A DNA stretch of 64,000 nucleotides, from NCBI GenBank assembly GCA_022925895.1, contig JAKSYS010000109.1, positions 1-64,000 on the forward strand. The letters run 5' to 3'. The translations under genes and the position numbers were made by a program. Origin of the DNA: Fragilaria crotonensis. Lineage: Eukaryota > Bacillariophyta > Fragilariophyceae > Fragilariales > Fragilariaceae. This document shows, in pieces, positions 1 through 13,340 of the stretch. Under the pieces are notes generated by a model, which was given only the letters and a program-made list of their open reading frames with translations, had not been told where the DNA came from and made no database searches. Each line of letters starts with the position of its first letter. Position 1 is the first letter of the stretch.

Positions 1-185
1 ACAAGGCAAATTGGAGGAGACGAGGACAAGGAAGAAAACTCGAGGACAAGAATTGGCGGGTGTACTATCAGTAATAATTTGAGGAGGACAATAAAGGAAT
101 TAAGAAATCTTCAACGCAGAGAATCGGAAATCCCACGAAGAAAAAACTTCGTCGACATGCACTGAAATGTGGCGGGGATATTGCT

Positions 186-3177
186 TTGCAAGAAGAAGGC
201 GTTGACGGGGGAAGTAGTAGCAATGATGAGGATGGTCTTATAGACTGTCTGCCCCGTCCAAATAGGTTATTCTCCTATGGGTGCAATCAAGAAACCATTG
301 GCGACAAAGGAGATGAGATTACTATGCAACATTTTCCAATGGCGGCGAGTATCACTCCAGAGGAACCAGCGGAATGCAGAATGGTGACCACTGAAGCAGA
401 GCTGTCGTCCTACATTGATGCACTTGAAGAGATGAATGCACAACTAAACGAGCGCGTTGCTGAATTGAACAGCAGTAATGTTGACCTTGTTGTCATGGTT
501 GATGCTCTAAATTCCGAGATTGCACAGCTCAAGGTTGAGCAGAATAACAAGGATCGAGTTGCCGCTGCCGTTGATACGCTTGGATACGTTGAAAATATTA
601 CTCTCAACAACGAAGAAGGAATTTGTGACAATGAACAGGAAAATGTTGAAAGGACACAAAGAAAACGAATTCGAGTTGAGAATTCGGAACTGGCGTGTGA
701 GCTCGCATTGCTCATAAGTAATTTCACTTCAAGTTCTGTGTTCTCGATTGTCGAACCGACGAAAGTACCCGCAAAGTCGACTTGCAAAGATTGTCGTTGA
801 TAGTATCTTATTGTTCAAATGGACGCATTCTGAAGTTTCAAAACTCTCATCGCATTCCCCCGATAGCAATACTTTGTCCGGACTGTCAGCACTTTTAAAT
901 ATTGCTGGTTGTCAAAAGAATAAACAAAAGGCTGCTATTCTTGTTAATGGAATGTGGGATAATGAATTTCTAGATGGCGAAGCCCAACGTTGTATGATTG
1001 TGAGAGTTCGTGAATATCTTCGCACGCACGTTTTCAACCCATGGAAGATATTAAAAGCCATGGATATCTCCGGTTTCAACTTGAGCCTTGCTGGGATTGA
1101 CGTTCTCCGACGTGTTGATGCTTCAGAAAGATACGAACGAGGCATCATTCCAAGCAAGTCCACAATTCTTCGATCTGCTCGGATGGTGGAAGCTGCAGCC
1201 GACAGTTTCTGTCCGTTCTCCATGATAGGGAGAGGTTTTCGAGAACTTTCTCCAGAGAATGCCGCCATACAGAACACAAATCAGGATGGTGACGATTTCG
1301 GCGAGGGCTTCGAGTTCGATGCGGTTAAGGTAACCGAAACACTCTTTGAGGCTTTCGGACTTTCAAAGGTAGCAAAGTTGCGACCGATTGAAATGGCATT
1401 GACATCGGATGGCGCCCAATTGACAAACACCCTGTCTCATGTCGCAGCTGGGTTGAAGTTTCACGACATGGCAATGCGAGACCCAATGACAAAGTCTCCG
1501 CTACTCTTGCATGGACAGGATTCGCTTGTTCAGAGTCGCAATCTCTGTTTCCCCCTTTGTATTGTTATTGCAAAAGACAACAAAGCAACCCTTGACGGCT
1601 TCAGGCCTTTGTACAATCAATTCAGAACTGGAGAGGTTGCGACCGCGTTACAATGCCAAGCATTTAAGATGTCGTTCCCTGGAGACATGAAACTACAGTG
1701 GGGTGCGTTGGACGATGGAGGTGCCGCGAAGGTTAAGGAAAAGGTTTGTTACATCTGTCCTTGTCGCTCATCAACACTCCACGTGCCTAGGGACAAATCA
1801 AACTGTGAAATATGTCAGAGGAGGATGCGGAACGATGACGAGAAGTGCTACCACTATCCATTTATGGCGGATCCAGAGGTTCGGGGAAAACTGGCAGAAG
1901 AGCTTGATGTACTGAGTGCGCTTGTGCAGGATACTATAGACGCCGACAATGAAGATGATGATGACCATAATCAAAAAGTGTATGTGCGACGGCCTGGAGA
2001 AGTTGCTACTGTTGATGATGTGTTGGATATTGACTTCATACCGAGCCGTGCTAACGACAAAGCAATGTGGGCTCGGAATATCACTCGGGAGCTTGTGAAG
2101 CGTTCCTTGCCTGTTACTGGAACACTTGTGGATCGGCAGCAGCGGCTACGAAGTCACCTTGTCAATGAGCTTCGATGTCGTGACGTGAGTCACATGTTGG
2201 CAGAAAGCGAGCCAAAAGATCAGGCTATGTACCTTGTTCTACAGGCTGTGGCTTGTATCGCACCTCGAGAATAGGATAGGGCTGAAGTCGATAGAGAGTA
2301 TACTCCGCTCAGGTATATCAAATGCAAGGAAGGGAATCTTAGGCTGGATTGCATGTAAAACTAGCATCAATCGACGACAAGAGGAGTATGTCCAACGCAT
2401 CACCAGCATAATACGCACCCATATTCTTGGCACAGAAGATGCACCATCGCAATGGCGATTCCCGCTAAATGAAGAAGGGAAAATGGGAACACTCTCAATG
2501 GACAACAATCGCACTCGCTCAGTGATGAACTCAATTGAAATGTTCATTGTCGAGTCGTTCCCAACCTCAGATGTAAACAGAGACCTCTTGTTGCGATGTT
2601 TTCCTCGGTACAGGGCAGCCATTGTCATTCTTCGGAAAAATACAGATGCAACCGATGATGAGATAACCGCATTTCAGGATCACGTTGATGCTTGGTTTCG
2701 AGACTGGGTTCAAGTATACGGGCACAAAGGTTGCACAAATTACACACACATGATGTCGTCCTCCCATGTCATGCGATACATGCAGGAGTGGAAATGTTTG
2801 CACCGTTTCTCCCAGCAAGGGTGGGAGGCTCTAAATGCTTTAATCAAGGCGTACTTTTTCCGACGGACTAATCGGGGCGGACTGTCAAGAAATTCAGCTC
2901 GGAAAAGCAAATTGCTAGGAATAGCACGATGGCTGCAGAGACGAATCATGTGGTAGTACAGCGGGAAGGGTGATGCGCTATTTGAGGACGGGGACGAGGA
3001 CAGTTCATACGAGGAACAAGATCATGATAGCAGTGACGATGACGACGAGGATGCTGTTAGTGGAAGTTTTTGTACAGACCATGACGAGCAAAGCATCAAA
3101 TCAGAAACAAGCAATGACGACGATCACAGTTTAGTAGACACTAGCGACAATGATTCAATTCATAATGTTGCTAGCTA
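186..3177 (+). pseudogene. transposase-like gene of the CACTA-like element
   Basis: Three successive reading frames make one long protein: 186-800 (a Glu/Asn-rich coiled coil near residues 75-125), about 748-2274 (the core) and about 2234-2956. An acidic Asp/Glu/Ser tail follows in another frame to 3177. The core has a TSDGAQL stretch that could hold the first catalytic Asp. It also has a Cys/His cluster (CYICPC, CEICQRR, CYHYPF; about bases 1745-1860) like the zinc-binding insert seen in CMC and KDZ transposases. The last part holds GWEALNALIKAYFFRRTNRGG-like sequence, typical of the C-terminal end of such transposases. The frame changes near 750-800, 2240-2260 and 2950 mean this copy is broken, spliced in a way I cannot resolve, or carries sequence errors. 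Confidence 0.6.
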
Positions 3178-3265
3178 GTACTCGTAATTTCACTTGTTAC
3201 GACTCTATTGTAGTATTCCTGTTGCTTCTTCGGGAGAGTTCTAACCATTGGTGTTGTATTTTCTT

Positions 3266-4757
3266 CTACTCGAGCATTTGTTGAATCTGTTGACTGACGT
3301 ATGCAATGTCGTGGTAGATTATAACCTGGGAAGCAGTCACTTTTGTCGTGGCCCTCGTAGCACTATCAATCCGATAGATTGTCTTTGCACGAATCTCAGA
3401 ACTGTACACCTCGTGCACTCGCATCACATTCAAACCATCAATAAATTCCATGCCAGCAGAAATGTTGGTCATGTCAGCAGAAGACGAACTTGTTGATCGA
3501 ACACGCACCGCCTCCACATCATGCAGAGCACCAACACCAAAACCAATCAGAGTCGGCAGTGAGTCATCAGTCACCACAACCTTTCTGTAGCGCACTACAA
3601 TCTGAAGAAATCCGTCCGACGAATCATACGACAAGTCAATGCCATCATCAGACACTCCGAAGTGCTGGAAATGCCGCGAGCCATCAGATGTGCTGGAATT
3701 GTCATCAGCATTATCATCGTCAGCGTTTGATAAGTCACGACCCACAACAACATTCAGAACATCATTCAGGCACAACCTAGACTGTCCTTCACTATACTTC
3801 GGCCTCTTTTTGCGGACGCCATGTCCGCTCATTGTTCCAAACGATGCACGAAAGGCACACAATTTTCTCTCCGTATCAAACCGCAACACATCAAAGTACC
3901 CAGTATACGGTCTTGAATAGAATGCAAGGCCCCAGGACAGAACAGAACGAGGCTGGCTGTATCGGACGCCAGAAGTGCTGTAAATCCCCTTCATCTCCAT
4001 TTGGAAGTTGCACTTTCGCAGTCCTGACAGCGAAATCGCCTTGTGACTGTGCAACTCGACAAAGGATTCGTTGAACTTCTCGTTTTATTTGAAGCATACT
4101 CTTGAATATAAGTTCACAAAAGTCAGTCGACCACGTATTGTCAAAGCCATCAATATGTCCAGCAAAGGGCGGACATGCGTGTTGTGGAATAATTGAAACC
4201 ATTCCATCTCCTCCGATTCGATACTTTGCAACAAAAAAATCACCCATTCCTTGGCAATCATCACGCATGATGGCATCCTTTTTGTTTTCCAATGCAACAA
4301 AGGCTAAGCCATTGATTAGGTGTGACGGGATCCATGCACATTTATTCAGCTGCACAATTCTTTGCCATCCCGTGTGCACACCGTGCTCGTCATCGTCAAC
4401 TGGAAACATGGTATCGCAAAGCATTTGACGGTCCTTGAAAATGTTAACTTTTGCGAAGTGTACACGAACGTCATTTCCAATAGCTTCGGGTATAACAGCA
4501 TTTATGAGAGGATTGGTTTCGTAACCTTCAACCAGATCCTTTGATGTCACCACTTCGATGATACGGCCAACGTTCCGCCTACTAGGCGATGCTGTAGAAA
4601 TGCCTTGCGACGCGCTGTACGTTACGAAGGATCCTGCAGTGACCGAAATCTTCAACGAAGGGAGGTAAAGAGTGTCTTGGAAGGATGAGGGAATCAGTGA
4701 CTCCCAGGCATGGGTTGTCAAATGCTCCTGCATTTTTTCGTCTGTTATCACCATCAT
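3266..4757 (-). pseudogene. second protein of the CACTA-like element, function unknown
   Basis: Two overlapping minus-strand frames (4757-3891 and 4054-3266) join near 3970-4010 into one protein of roughly 490 residues, starting at the ATG at 4757. The first half contains a stretch beginning ISVTAGSFVTYSASQ and VGRIIEVV, followed by a segment with WIPSHLINGLAFVAL. This faintly recalls a BAH-like reader fold, but I do not recognise the family. The second half is rich in Asp/Ser with a FGVGALHDVEAVRVRS region. It converges on the transposase-like gene with about 90 bp between the stops, so it probably belongs to the transposon as an accessory or DNA-binding protein (inference). One frame change is visible. 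Confidence 0.45.
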
Positions 4758-5020
4758 TGTTCATAAAAGTTGACCATACAAATAGGTGACAGGTTCAATG
4801 AACTTCGACTCGATGGCAGGGACAACCTCTCTTCTGTGAAAGTGCGCGAAGAGCAAGATCTGGATTGGCCGGCGACTTCCTTAAACGAGTTTTTTATATG
4901 TTGATTACTATGGCTGAACACATCATTTCGCAGCAACCGTTAAAATCAGAGTAGAAATTGTGCCCATAACCAGAAATCGGGACACGGCCTAATGGGTCGA
5001 ATGGTCTCTAGCTAGTGTTA

Positions 5021-6324
5021 GGCCGATGCTTACGGAAAACAAAACTGATTTTCTCAAAACTTCCAGGAAGTTTTGTTGCAAGTTTTGCGAGAACCCCTCC
5101 TTACCGTAATAAAAACAAAAACCTTATCTTCAGTATCCATAAAGGAATAACCAAAATCAACGTCGGACAATTCTGTATACGAGTACAGTACCAGGTACCT
5201 GGTACTTTGCTGAGTCTACCGGTAGAGTAGAAAGTGTTGTTCGGCGAGTACCAGTAGAATACTTGAGAAATTATGACAATAGTATTGGAGCACTTCACGC
5301 TTTTGCACCGTATAACTATAATGGATTTGCTAGATGTGGCAACATGTTTCATGTATGATGGCTTTATTTGATCAATAGTTGGCTGGTTACCGTTCGCTGC
5401 CGAACATGACGCGAGAAGTGCATGAGAGTGGGTTTCAATTTGAAAGTTCCATTGATATCACAGTGGAGCGATACGGAGAGCCCAGCACATGTGAGTGGAC
5501 TCCTTCGGAGCACTTTCCTGTTTCCCCCCACATGCAGAGTTGTGTGTGTCTTGTCGTGTTGTCATGCAATGTGCTGACTTGTGAGTCATCAGTAACATGT
5601 CAATGCCAAGCTCATCCACCACTTCGTTGAATTCGCTCTTTCATTGAATTCAATGGCGACGACATAAATCTGTCGCATGATTTTGTTTCATCTCGATGAC
5701 GACAAGATCAATGCTGGGAAGTCAGCGGGTGCCAGGCGCCAAGTGCATCACCTCCAGTGTTCAACTTTAAAAAAAATTGAAACACAAACAACGTGTCAGT
5801 GCATCTAGAACAAAGAGAACAACGCCGGCATTGGTGTACCAAAAGCTTACCCATACTGGTGGCAGGATCTCTTTGATCCTTTCCTTCACAGTAATTCCTC
5901 AAGGAGCGTTAACACATTGGACGTGCATCGATTGGCTTGCCCAAAGCCAGAGCACTCGTAGAAGACCAGAACACAGCATGTTGAGCGAACTGCGGGCATC
6001 GTGTGTTGTGTGATTGTGTGTCGTGGTGTTTTTTGTATTCTATCTTCTATCTCTGACCAAGTTCCTACGCAGAGATCTGCGCAAATCATTCCACGACATG
6101 TGTACAGCAAATGCAAGTGTGGTGAGGAACAAGGAAGTTTTGTTTAGGCTCCGGGTTTTAACATAAATGCATTTCTGTTTCGTGAAATTTCGTGAACGAA
6201 CCCGGCTTCACGAAACTGACTGCAAGTTTTGTGGGAAGTTTTGTGTGGATAAGGACCGTGTTTCACAAAACTGACGGTGAATCATGTTTTTGTTGAACAG
6301 TTTTGTGTACCGTAAGCATCGGCC
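5021..6324. mobile_element. TIR element, GGCC...CTTACGG ends, non-autonomous
   Basis: The ends are inverted repeats: GGCCGATGCTTACGGAAAAC at 5021 and its partner CCGTAAGCATCGGCC ending at 6324, with the match continuing into ACAAAACTG. Flanks are TTA (5018-5020) and TAA (6325-6327), fitting TWA or TA target sites as used by PIF/Harbinger or Tc1-like elements. Subterminal AAGTTTTG motifs recur at both ends. No transposase frame is visible. A short coding-like stretch at 5406-5535 is followed by a plausible GTGAGT donor, which may be a captured exon, but I cannot name its source. It shares its terminal motif with the element at 55185-56318. The left end sits directly against the CACTA-like element. 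Confidence 0.7.
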
Positions 6325-6763
6325 TAAGTCTACATATGCGACGGGTATACTGTACATATATGATACATATGTGAATACTTAGTAGAGTAGAGTATTGCTG
6401 AGCAAGTCTCCGATCGGAGCACATCGAATGAAGCGCCACTCCAGTATTCTCAACTCTCAACTATGATACCGTACGCGTACCTGTAATATTAGGTTGGGCA
6501 CAAAGTTGTTGTTGGCGTAATGAAAAAGTACTGTACGATATGCGTCTCGCGAAATCCGTAAGCCGAAGGCCATACCCATCGGCGACGAAGGGTATGCATG
6601 CAGCGTCTTACGTCAAACATGGTCATACCGTACGAACATGCAGTTTTCTTTTCCACGTCAACAACTCACCACTCCGACTATCATGAACCAAATGTTTATA
6701 TGAATGTAAAGTATATATAACTAAATACCAAACCGAAGTTAAGGGTGGGTCGAGTCGAACTTC
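6325..6763. other. intergenic, 3' side of ABCA gene
   Basis: No coding region recognised. The stretch is AT-rich with scattered GTAC words and lies between the TIR element and the stop codon of the ABCA gene. Confidence 0.6.
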
Positions 6764-9700
6764 CTAACCATCAGTACGTCCGTCAATGAGAGCTTCGTGC
6801 TTCAACTTCTCTGCCACAGCAGCATGCATGTTGAACACTTGCTCCAACGACGTTTGCGAGACTCCATAGTCGGCAAGGTTCAGGCGTTTCTTGTTTTCTT
6901 CGATCTTTCCAAAGATGCTCGAGATTCTGACGCCCTTGGAACTCACTTCGTAGCGGGCCTTGGTGTCTTGGCGCTCGCGCAGAGTATGATCCTCAAAGTT
7001 GTCAGCAAAGAACTTCTCCACAGCCATCATGCGCAATTCGGTCGCAGCGAATGTTGCCAGCTCCTGCAGAGTACAACCTGCTGGAGACGAAGCGTTCTTA
7101 TAAATGGCATATCCAACTGGATCAACGCCATCGACAAGGGCTGCGATGGCCGGATCCAATTCCGTTAGGGCACCAATCGCCTCGTCGACGTTGAAAAAGA
7201 CATCCTGCGGACCGCCAAGAACAGGTCCTCTGCCCTCCTCCCCAATCTCCAAGTTAACAAACTTTCCAGATACCTTTGAAAGAGTTCGCACAGTTTCAAG
7301 GTAATCTTCGTCAGTTTGCTCGACGAACTCGACTTTCGCTTCAACTTGGTAACCTTGACCGAAGCGATCCTTCAAATGTTGAGCAGATCCAATGCATCGC
7401 AGACGACCATTCGCCATGATGCCGATACGAGGACAAAGAGCTTCGCATTCTTCCATGGCGTGTGTTGTAAGGATAACACTGGTACGCTCTTCATCTGGGA
7501 GGTTTCCTCCGCTAACCATTTCGGAGATAACTGCCCACATGTCTCGACGAGCAACGGGATCCATGCCAGTAGATGGTTCGTCAAGGAAGACAATCTGCGG
7601 TTGTCCAATCGTGGCACACGCCACACTGAGCTTCCTCTTCATACCACCACTGTAGCCCTGACTCAATCGGTCGCTATCAAACTCACTCAAACCAACTTCT
7701 GCAAGTTTCGCCCTGACTGCCGCTTCGACATCAGGTTTTGGAACACCCTTGATGGCAGCATACAATTGAACATGCTCGCGACCAGTCATATTCTGGAAAT
7801 GAGCATCGAATTGAGGGCAGTATCCGATACGGCGACGAGTCTTTTCAGGCTCATTCTTGACGCTGAAGCCTCCAAGAGTTGCATCTCCCTCCGTCGGGGG
7901 GAATTCTGCGGTTAGCATACACATAGCGGTAGTCTTACCGGCGCCATTGATTCCTGTTGTTTTCATCAGTGAAGGAACAGGGGCAGCGATGGTGTTAGGA
8001 TTGTTGAAGTCACGGGCATCTTTCTTGTATCAGAGCACGAACGTACCGAGCAAACCAAAACATTGTCCTGGAGGAATGCCAAGGCAGAGATTATCGACAG
8101 CAACCTTTCCAGTGTCGTAAACCTTCGTGAGATGGTTGAGAACGATAAGGTCATCATTTGCACCTCCCGAATCCACACGCTCGTTTTCCGCAATCACATC
8201 CGGATCATCGACAGCATTCTCCGCAAGCGTCGCAGCTCCAGTCCGTTTCTGTTTGAAACAACAACGGCAGCAAAGAAATCTCATGACCTTCTTGAAGGCC
8301 AAAACAGCTCGTGGGTTAGTGGACCACCTGTCGATCTGGATGGCCAAAAGGAGATAGAGGACACACCAAAGAGCCTGGAAGATAGTCTCGTAAAGAATAC
8401 CATTTACATTCCACACTGTGATCTTCTGCTGGGCGAGATTTTCAATCGATCTAATATTGAGGCACTTGAAAAGCGCATTTCCGACGTTGAACGATGGAAA
8501 AATACGAAGAACCCATTGAATCAAGTCCGCTCCCAAAACAAGGGCAGGGCTGTCGGTATTGCTTGGATCACCGATGACCCTGAGAATGAATTGAACTAGC
8601 GGACCACCAAGGCCAATGAAGAAGTTGAAGATGATCACAAAAAGTTGGCAAAGAGAAGGCGATTGGAAGAGAAACGAAAAGCAGTAGGTGAAACCTGCTG
8701 AAGCTGGTCCAAACAATATCAGTGAGACAATACACCCCCTAACACACCGCGTTCGGTTGTAACGAAGGTCTCGATATTGAAGGCAAACATCAGAATAATC
8801 GTAATCCAGCATGGCAATTGATAATTCATGACGTCCCACATGTATCTGTAAAACGACGGCAGAATCAAATTAGAATCTCCCGAAAAAATTCATTTCAATA
8901 AAGAGGCGAACACTTACGAGCTTAACCAGTAGGCGGTTGGCTTCACACCGGCCACTGTCTGCAGATGCTTTGCCTTGTTGGCCTTTTCTGCCACGATAAA
9001 TGTACCAAAAGTTCCTGAAATCAACGGGAAACTTAGAACAAGCAAGAACCATGCAGAGAACGACGCTTCTTCTTCCGTCAAATCTTGCTCAATCTGAGTG
9101 AGAGGAAGAGGTTCCACTCCTGGTCTAACTTTGAATCTGTCGTTTTGGGTTCCATTTCTCAGGATAGCCTGATCCGCCAGCCCTTGGAACAGAATCTGCG
9201 CGAAACAAGACATGAGTGGGACTTGATTTCGATTCGTACTAAGTACGTATTCTGATCCACTTACCGCTGCATGCAATGCTGTGTAGTTGTAACTGACCAC
9301 AAATCCAAAGCCAGCGTAATCTTTGCACTTCTTTATCGGATAATAATCAGTTCCGCGATTCTGAACCTTTTCACAGATACCCTGAGTCAACTTTCCGTAC
9401 TCTTCGGTTCCACCGTAGGCCGTACTGGTTGGATCGTGCGTCATCGAAAGCGCCCCGTACTGAGATGCAGCGAGGTTTTTCGATGATGCAAAGAGAGCCT
9501 GGGAACTCTCAGTGATATCAGCAATGGTCTGGGGAATGGGGGTTGTCCTAGGGCCCAAATAAGCGGCAACTTCCTCGGACTTGGTGACGGTGCAGTTGAG
9601 AGAAAATCTTGTCTGAGCGAAGAATCCGAGGCCACAGTAAGTGTAATCGTCATCACCCTCATCACCATACTCAGTGAGATAATCGGGGTCGTCTCCTTTA

Positions 9701-12700
9701 TAACCCTGGACGCAACTGCCAGGCTGGCAAGTAAACGTCCCCACCCCATCCATGTTGACCGGCACAGGATTGATTGGATCGGTAGTGATCGCTTTGTTGT
9801 AATCATCAAGAGTCATCGGACGGTAGTTGGAGCTCTTATCTGGTATCGCGAAGGTTATGAAGCCAACAAGGACAAAGAGTGTCGGCAAGATGATCGAGCA
9901 CAACCATGCCTTCTTATCTCGCTTGAAGTTCAACGCGCGCTTTCTGAAAAGAGAAGCGATGTGACGTAGAAACAGTCCTTCACTCTCCAATTCCATCCTT
10001 GACCGGACGCTCTTCACTAAAGTAGCATCTTCTGCTGGTCCCGCAGCTTCAGGGGAAGGCGGCTTCTCTTCGGCCACGTCGTGGTGGGACCCACGTGCCA
10101 CCAGCAGAAAAACCTCGTCAAGAGTTGTAATACTAACACCGTACGTAACAATGCGGCGTTCATCAACTTCATGATCAAGTTGTTCAAACATGCCGATGAA
10201 TTGAGAGGATGCTCCAATCGGAAGCTGAAAACTAAGCTCAGTGCCGACATTGCTCAGTGGGGTGGCACTTTCAACGGCGGATGTCACGATGTTGGTGATC
10301 TTTTCGTCGATCGGCAAGGCATCTGGATCGTCGCCGTCCCTAGCTGCAGCAGCTGATGATTTATGTGGAAACATCTCGACGGTAAGTTGATATCCCACAC
10401 CGTACTGCTTCTTTAGGAAAAGAGAACTTCCTGCGCATCTAAGTTGTCCTTCCGCCATGATGCTGATTCGATCTCCGAGGATATCAGCCTCTACGAATGA
10501 AGTGAATTGAAGGTAAGAGGTGTGAGATTAACGCCAATACTTCTGGAAGAAAATGGCCAACTGCATACGTACCGTCCATAAAATGCGTCGTCTAAATTGA
10601 ACGACAAACAGATCGGTGAGAAAGAGTGAGCGCTATCGCGAACAAAAATGTGATCAACCTACCAGAATGATGCATCTGTCTTGACGATACTGGCGGATGA
10701 CATTCCACGTGAATCTGCGGCTGAACGGGTCCATGCCAGATGTTGGCTCGTCCAAAAGAACCGTCTTGCTATCACCACAAAATGCAATGGCAACACTAAG
10801 CTTTCTCTTCATGCCTCCACTAAGATTTTTCGACCACGTATCCCTCTTTTCAAGGAGGGCGACATCCTCAATTGACTGTTGAACTTTCTCGGCCACTTCT
10901 GCGGCGGTATACCTCGCGTACATACCCTTGAGACGAGCGAAAAACTCGATATGTTCTTGCACGGTCAACTGAGGGAAGAGGCAATCATGCTGAAGACAGA
11001 TACCGATGTTATTCCTAATTTCAGGCATTTTCGTTCGAATGTCGAGGCCGTCCACCAAAGCGTAACCCGACGTTGGAGTAACCATACCAGTAAGCATGGA
11101 AATCGTGGTGGTTTTCCTATTGGACAAAGATAGCAGTGTGAGGCATATGATTTGGAGGCCAAAAGGATCGCAATAACAGGACGAGTTCGAACATACCCTG
11201 CTCCGTTGTGCCCTGTTGAATTAAGAGAAAACAAAAGTTAGTGAAGAAAATGCAAAGAGACTTCCATCCGGCGATTCGCCAGGCTGCGTACCTAGCAGGG
11301 CAGTGACTTGATTACTGTACATGCTAAGGTTCAAATTGTCAACCGCAGTTTTGTCGCCGAATGTCTTGCGAAGGTTACGAATTTCAACTCCTCTGCCGTC
11401 GCGGATACTTTGGGACAAACCGTCGCCAACCCCTTCGATAGGAACATCCAGAACCTTTTCAACCTCGCTTTCACTATAGCCTTCCTTGAACCTGGCTGCC
11501 GTGGGGTTCCAGTAGGACATTTTGAACAAGAAATTCCACGGCAAGGGTTGACCAAAGCCTGACCCAATCACTCGGTTGAAGTAAAACACAAGAGCTCCAT
11601 AGAGGAAGCTGTCGAGGATCAGCATTCGATACGAGCTGCCAACATTAAACCCTGAGAGCGTATTCGCGAAATAGTATGTATTACTCGTCAGGCCCACGTT
11701 ACCATCTTCAAGACGACCAATTTCCTGCAACGCATACGCGATGGCAGCAATTGGGTGCAAGGAGATGACCTGAATGGCAGTCGGATTGCCAACCTCGAAA
11801 TCAGCGGCCAATGTGAGAAAGTAGCCAGAGAAGAAAACCAAGAGCCCAACCAAGGTAGCAGTCGTTGCCCTACTGAAGAAACTGGCCAAGAACATAGCGA
11901 AGACGATAATCGCTGTCCAGCCAAGAAACCAAAGCAGAAAGATGTACTCAAAGCTGGAGTTCGAGTAGAACCCTTTAAACGCAGCAGACATGGCAAGTGC
12001 CGTGATAATGTGGAAAATCCAAAATGAAATGTACCACGACCAGCCAATATCAGGTTCATTAACGGACATCATCTTCATCAGCTCCTTTTGCTTCAGCTCC
12101 TTCTCAACCGCAATACTGCGAATGACGGCAGAGACAGGATAGAGCAAACCGAGGACCACAATCAGAGGGACGAAAGCTGCAATAGAAAAGTATGTGGTGA
12201 GGATGCATCATAAAGAGCACGACTTATTGGAACGTCAACTCACGATTGATAGTCTTGTAAAAGCCGTCCACACTGTACGATTTGGTGGGAAAGTAAACAT
12301 AGGACATGCCATGCTCGGCAATGTAATATCCAAGCTGCTTCGAGAATGTGACGACATGAATCCAATCACCAATCAACCGTTGCATTGGAATGACACCGTT
12401 GTAGATGTACTGTCCAGTGCAAGACTCGGTAAGATTACCCTGGTTTGGAGCTCCTGGAACTCCTCCACATGTCTTATCTGAAGCAGCGAAGTCATCGAAG
12501 ATCCTCTTAGTCTTGGGATGAGTAAGAGTTGCCGGTCTGCCAGCACCTTCAGGGATGTTGTAGTTCGTGGAGTTCGCGCGGATAGAGTAAACGAAGTCGT
12601 ACTTGTCGTCTCCATCCCCGAATGTGATGGCGACGGCAATCTTTCTTTTATCGAAAGAGCCGTAGTCTTGTTGCTTAATGTAGTCATTGATAGCGTCATT

Positions 12701-13340
12701 ATCATCGAAAAAGCGAATAAAAGTTCCATTTGCGTACTCCGGGACGAGGTTGATGTCTGAATATTCGCCTAAGATAAACCTTGCGAAGGATTTAGCACGC
12801 TCCGTACCACGGGCCATATCTTTCGACATCGGAGCAAGTGCAAGCTGCCTGTACTCGCAGTACTGACGGGCATCTTCACCAACATAGTTGCAAGCACGTC
12901 GATCACATTTCAAGAACGGGTTCTGGTTGTCAAAGTACTTCGAGATCTCGAACGGCCATTGTCTGTACTTATCCCAGAAATTATCGCTGGTGGTGTTGCA
13001 GACTCTTTTCGCACGAAAACCCATCATATAATCCGTCATGGTAAGTGGAATGACAGGGTCCTCCTTGATAGGGAAATACTCCGGAATGATCTGTGGCTTG
13101 AAGTTTTCGTTACTCTCTAATCCAGCCTTGATACCAACCAAAATACAAACGAATCCAACAGGCAAGAGAATCTCAAGAATCTGTAACAGGAATAGGCCAA
13201 GTGGTGAGATGAAACCCCGTCAATCACGAAGAGAGGTCGACACACAGAGCGGCTACAATACTTACCGATCCCATGATGTTTCGCTTGCGGTAGATGAGGT
13301 TGCGCCGCATCAAGGCGAGGAAGCACCTAAAGCTCACCAT
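6764..13340 (-). CDS. full-length ABC transporter, subfamily A
   Basis: Nine exons with GT-AG borders: 13340-13266, 13180-12244, 12176-11292, 11212-11197, 11116-10663, 10591-10573, 10490-8918, 8845-8047 and 7953-6764. Introns are 67-93 bp. The product is about 1982 residues with the ABCA plan: TMD1 with a large extracellular loop, NBD1 (Walker A GHNGAGKTTT near 632, signature LSGGMKRKLS, Walker B VLLDEPTSGMD), TMD2, and NBD2 (GINGAGKTT near 1586, YSGGMKRKLS, VFLDEPSTGMD). ABCA proteins move lipids across membranes; the substrate here is unknown. The 16-nt exon codes for part of Walker A and the 19-nt exon for the segment after NBD1 Walker B (TTHFMD). The summed exons are one base short of a whole number of codons. 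The slip falls at the five-C run at 8735-8739 in TMD2, between TERGVLGG and LILFGPA, and is probably a sequence error. Confidence 0.93.

Larger units (their letters stand above)
1..5017. mobile_element. CACTA-like DNA transposon, left end outside window
   Basis: The right end reads, inward from base 5017 on the minus strand, CACTAGCTAGAGACCATTCG, so it starts with the CACTA signature of the CMC/EnSpm superfamily. About 45 bp of this end matches the left end of the small element at 19776-20255. The body carries a transposase-like gene on the plus strand (186-3177) and a second protein on the minus strand (3266-4757), arranged tail to tail. No partner repeat is visible near base 1, so the left terminus must lie before the window. 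Superfamily assignment rests on the terminal motif and is an inference; the protein alone could also suggest a KDZ-type relative. Confidence 0.7.

Noticed and set aside
8700-8780. Intron explaining the ABCA frame change
   Set aside because: The only GT...AG pair spanning the slip is about 25 bp, far shorter than all other introns here (62-290 bp).
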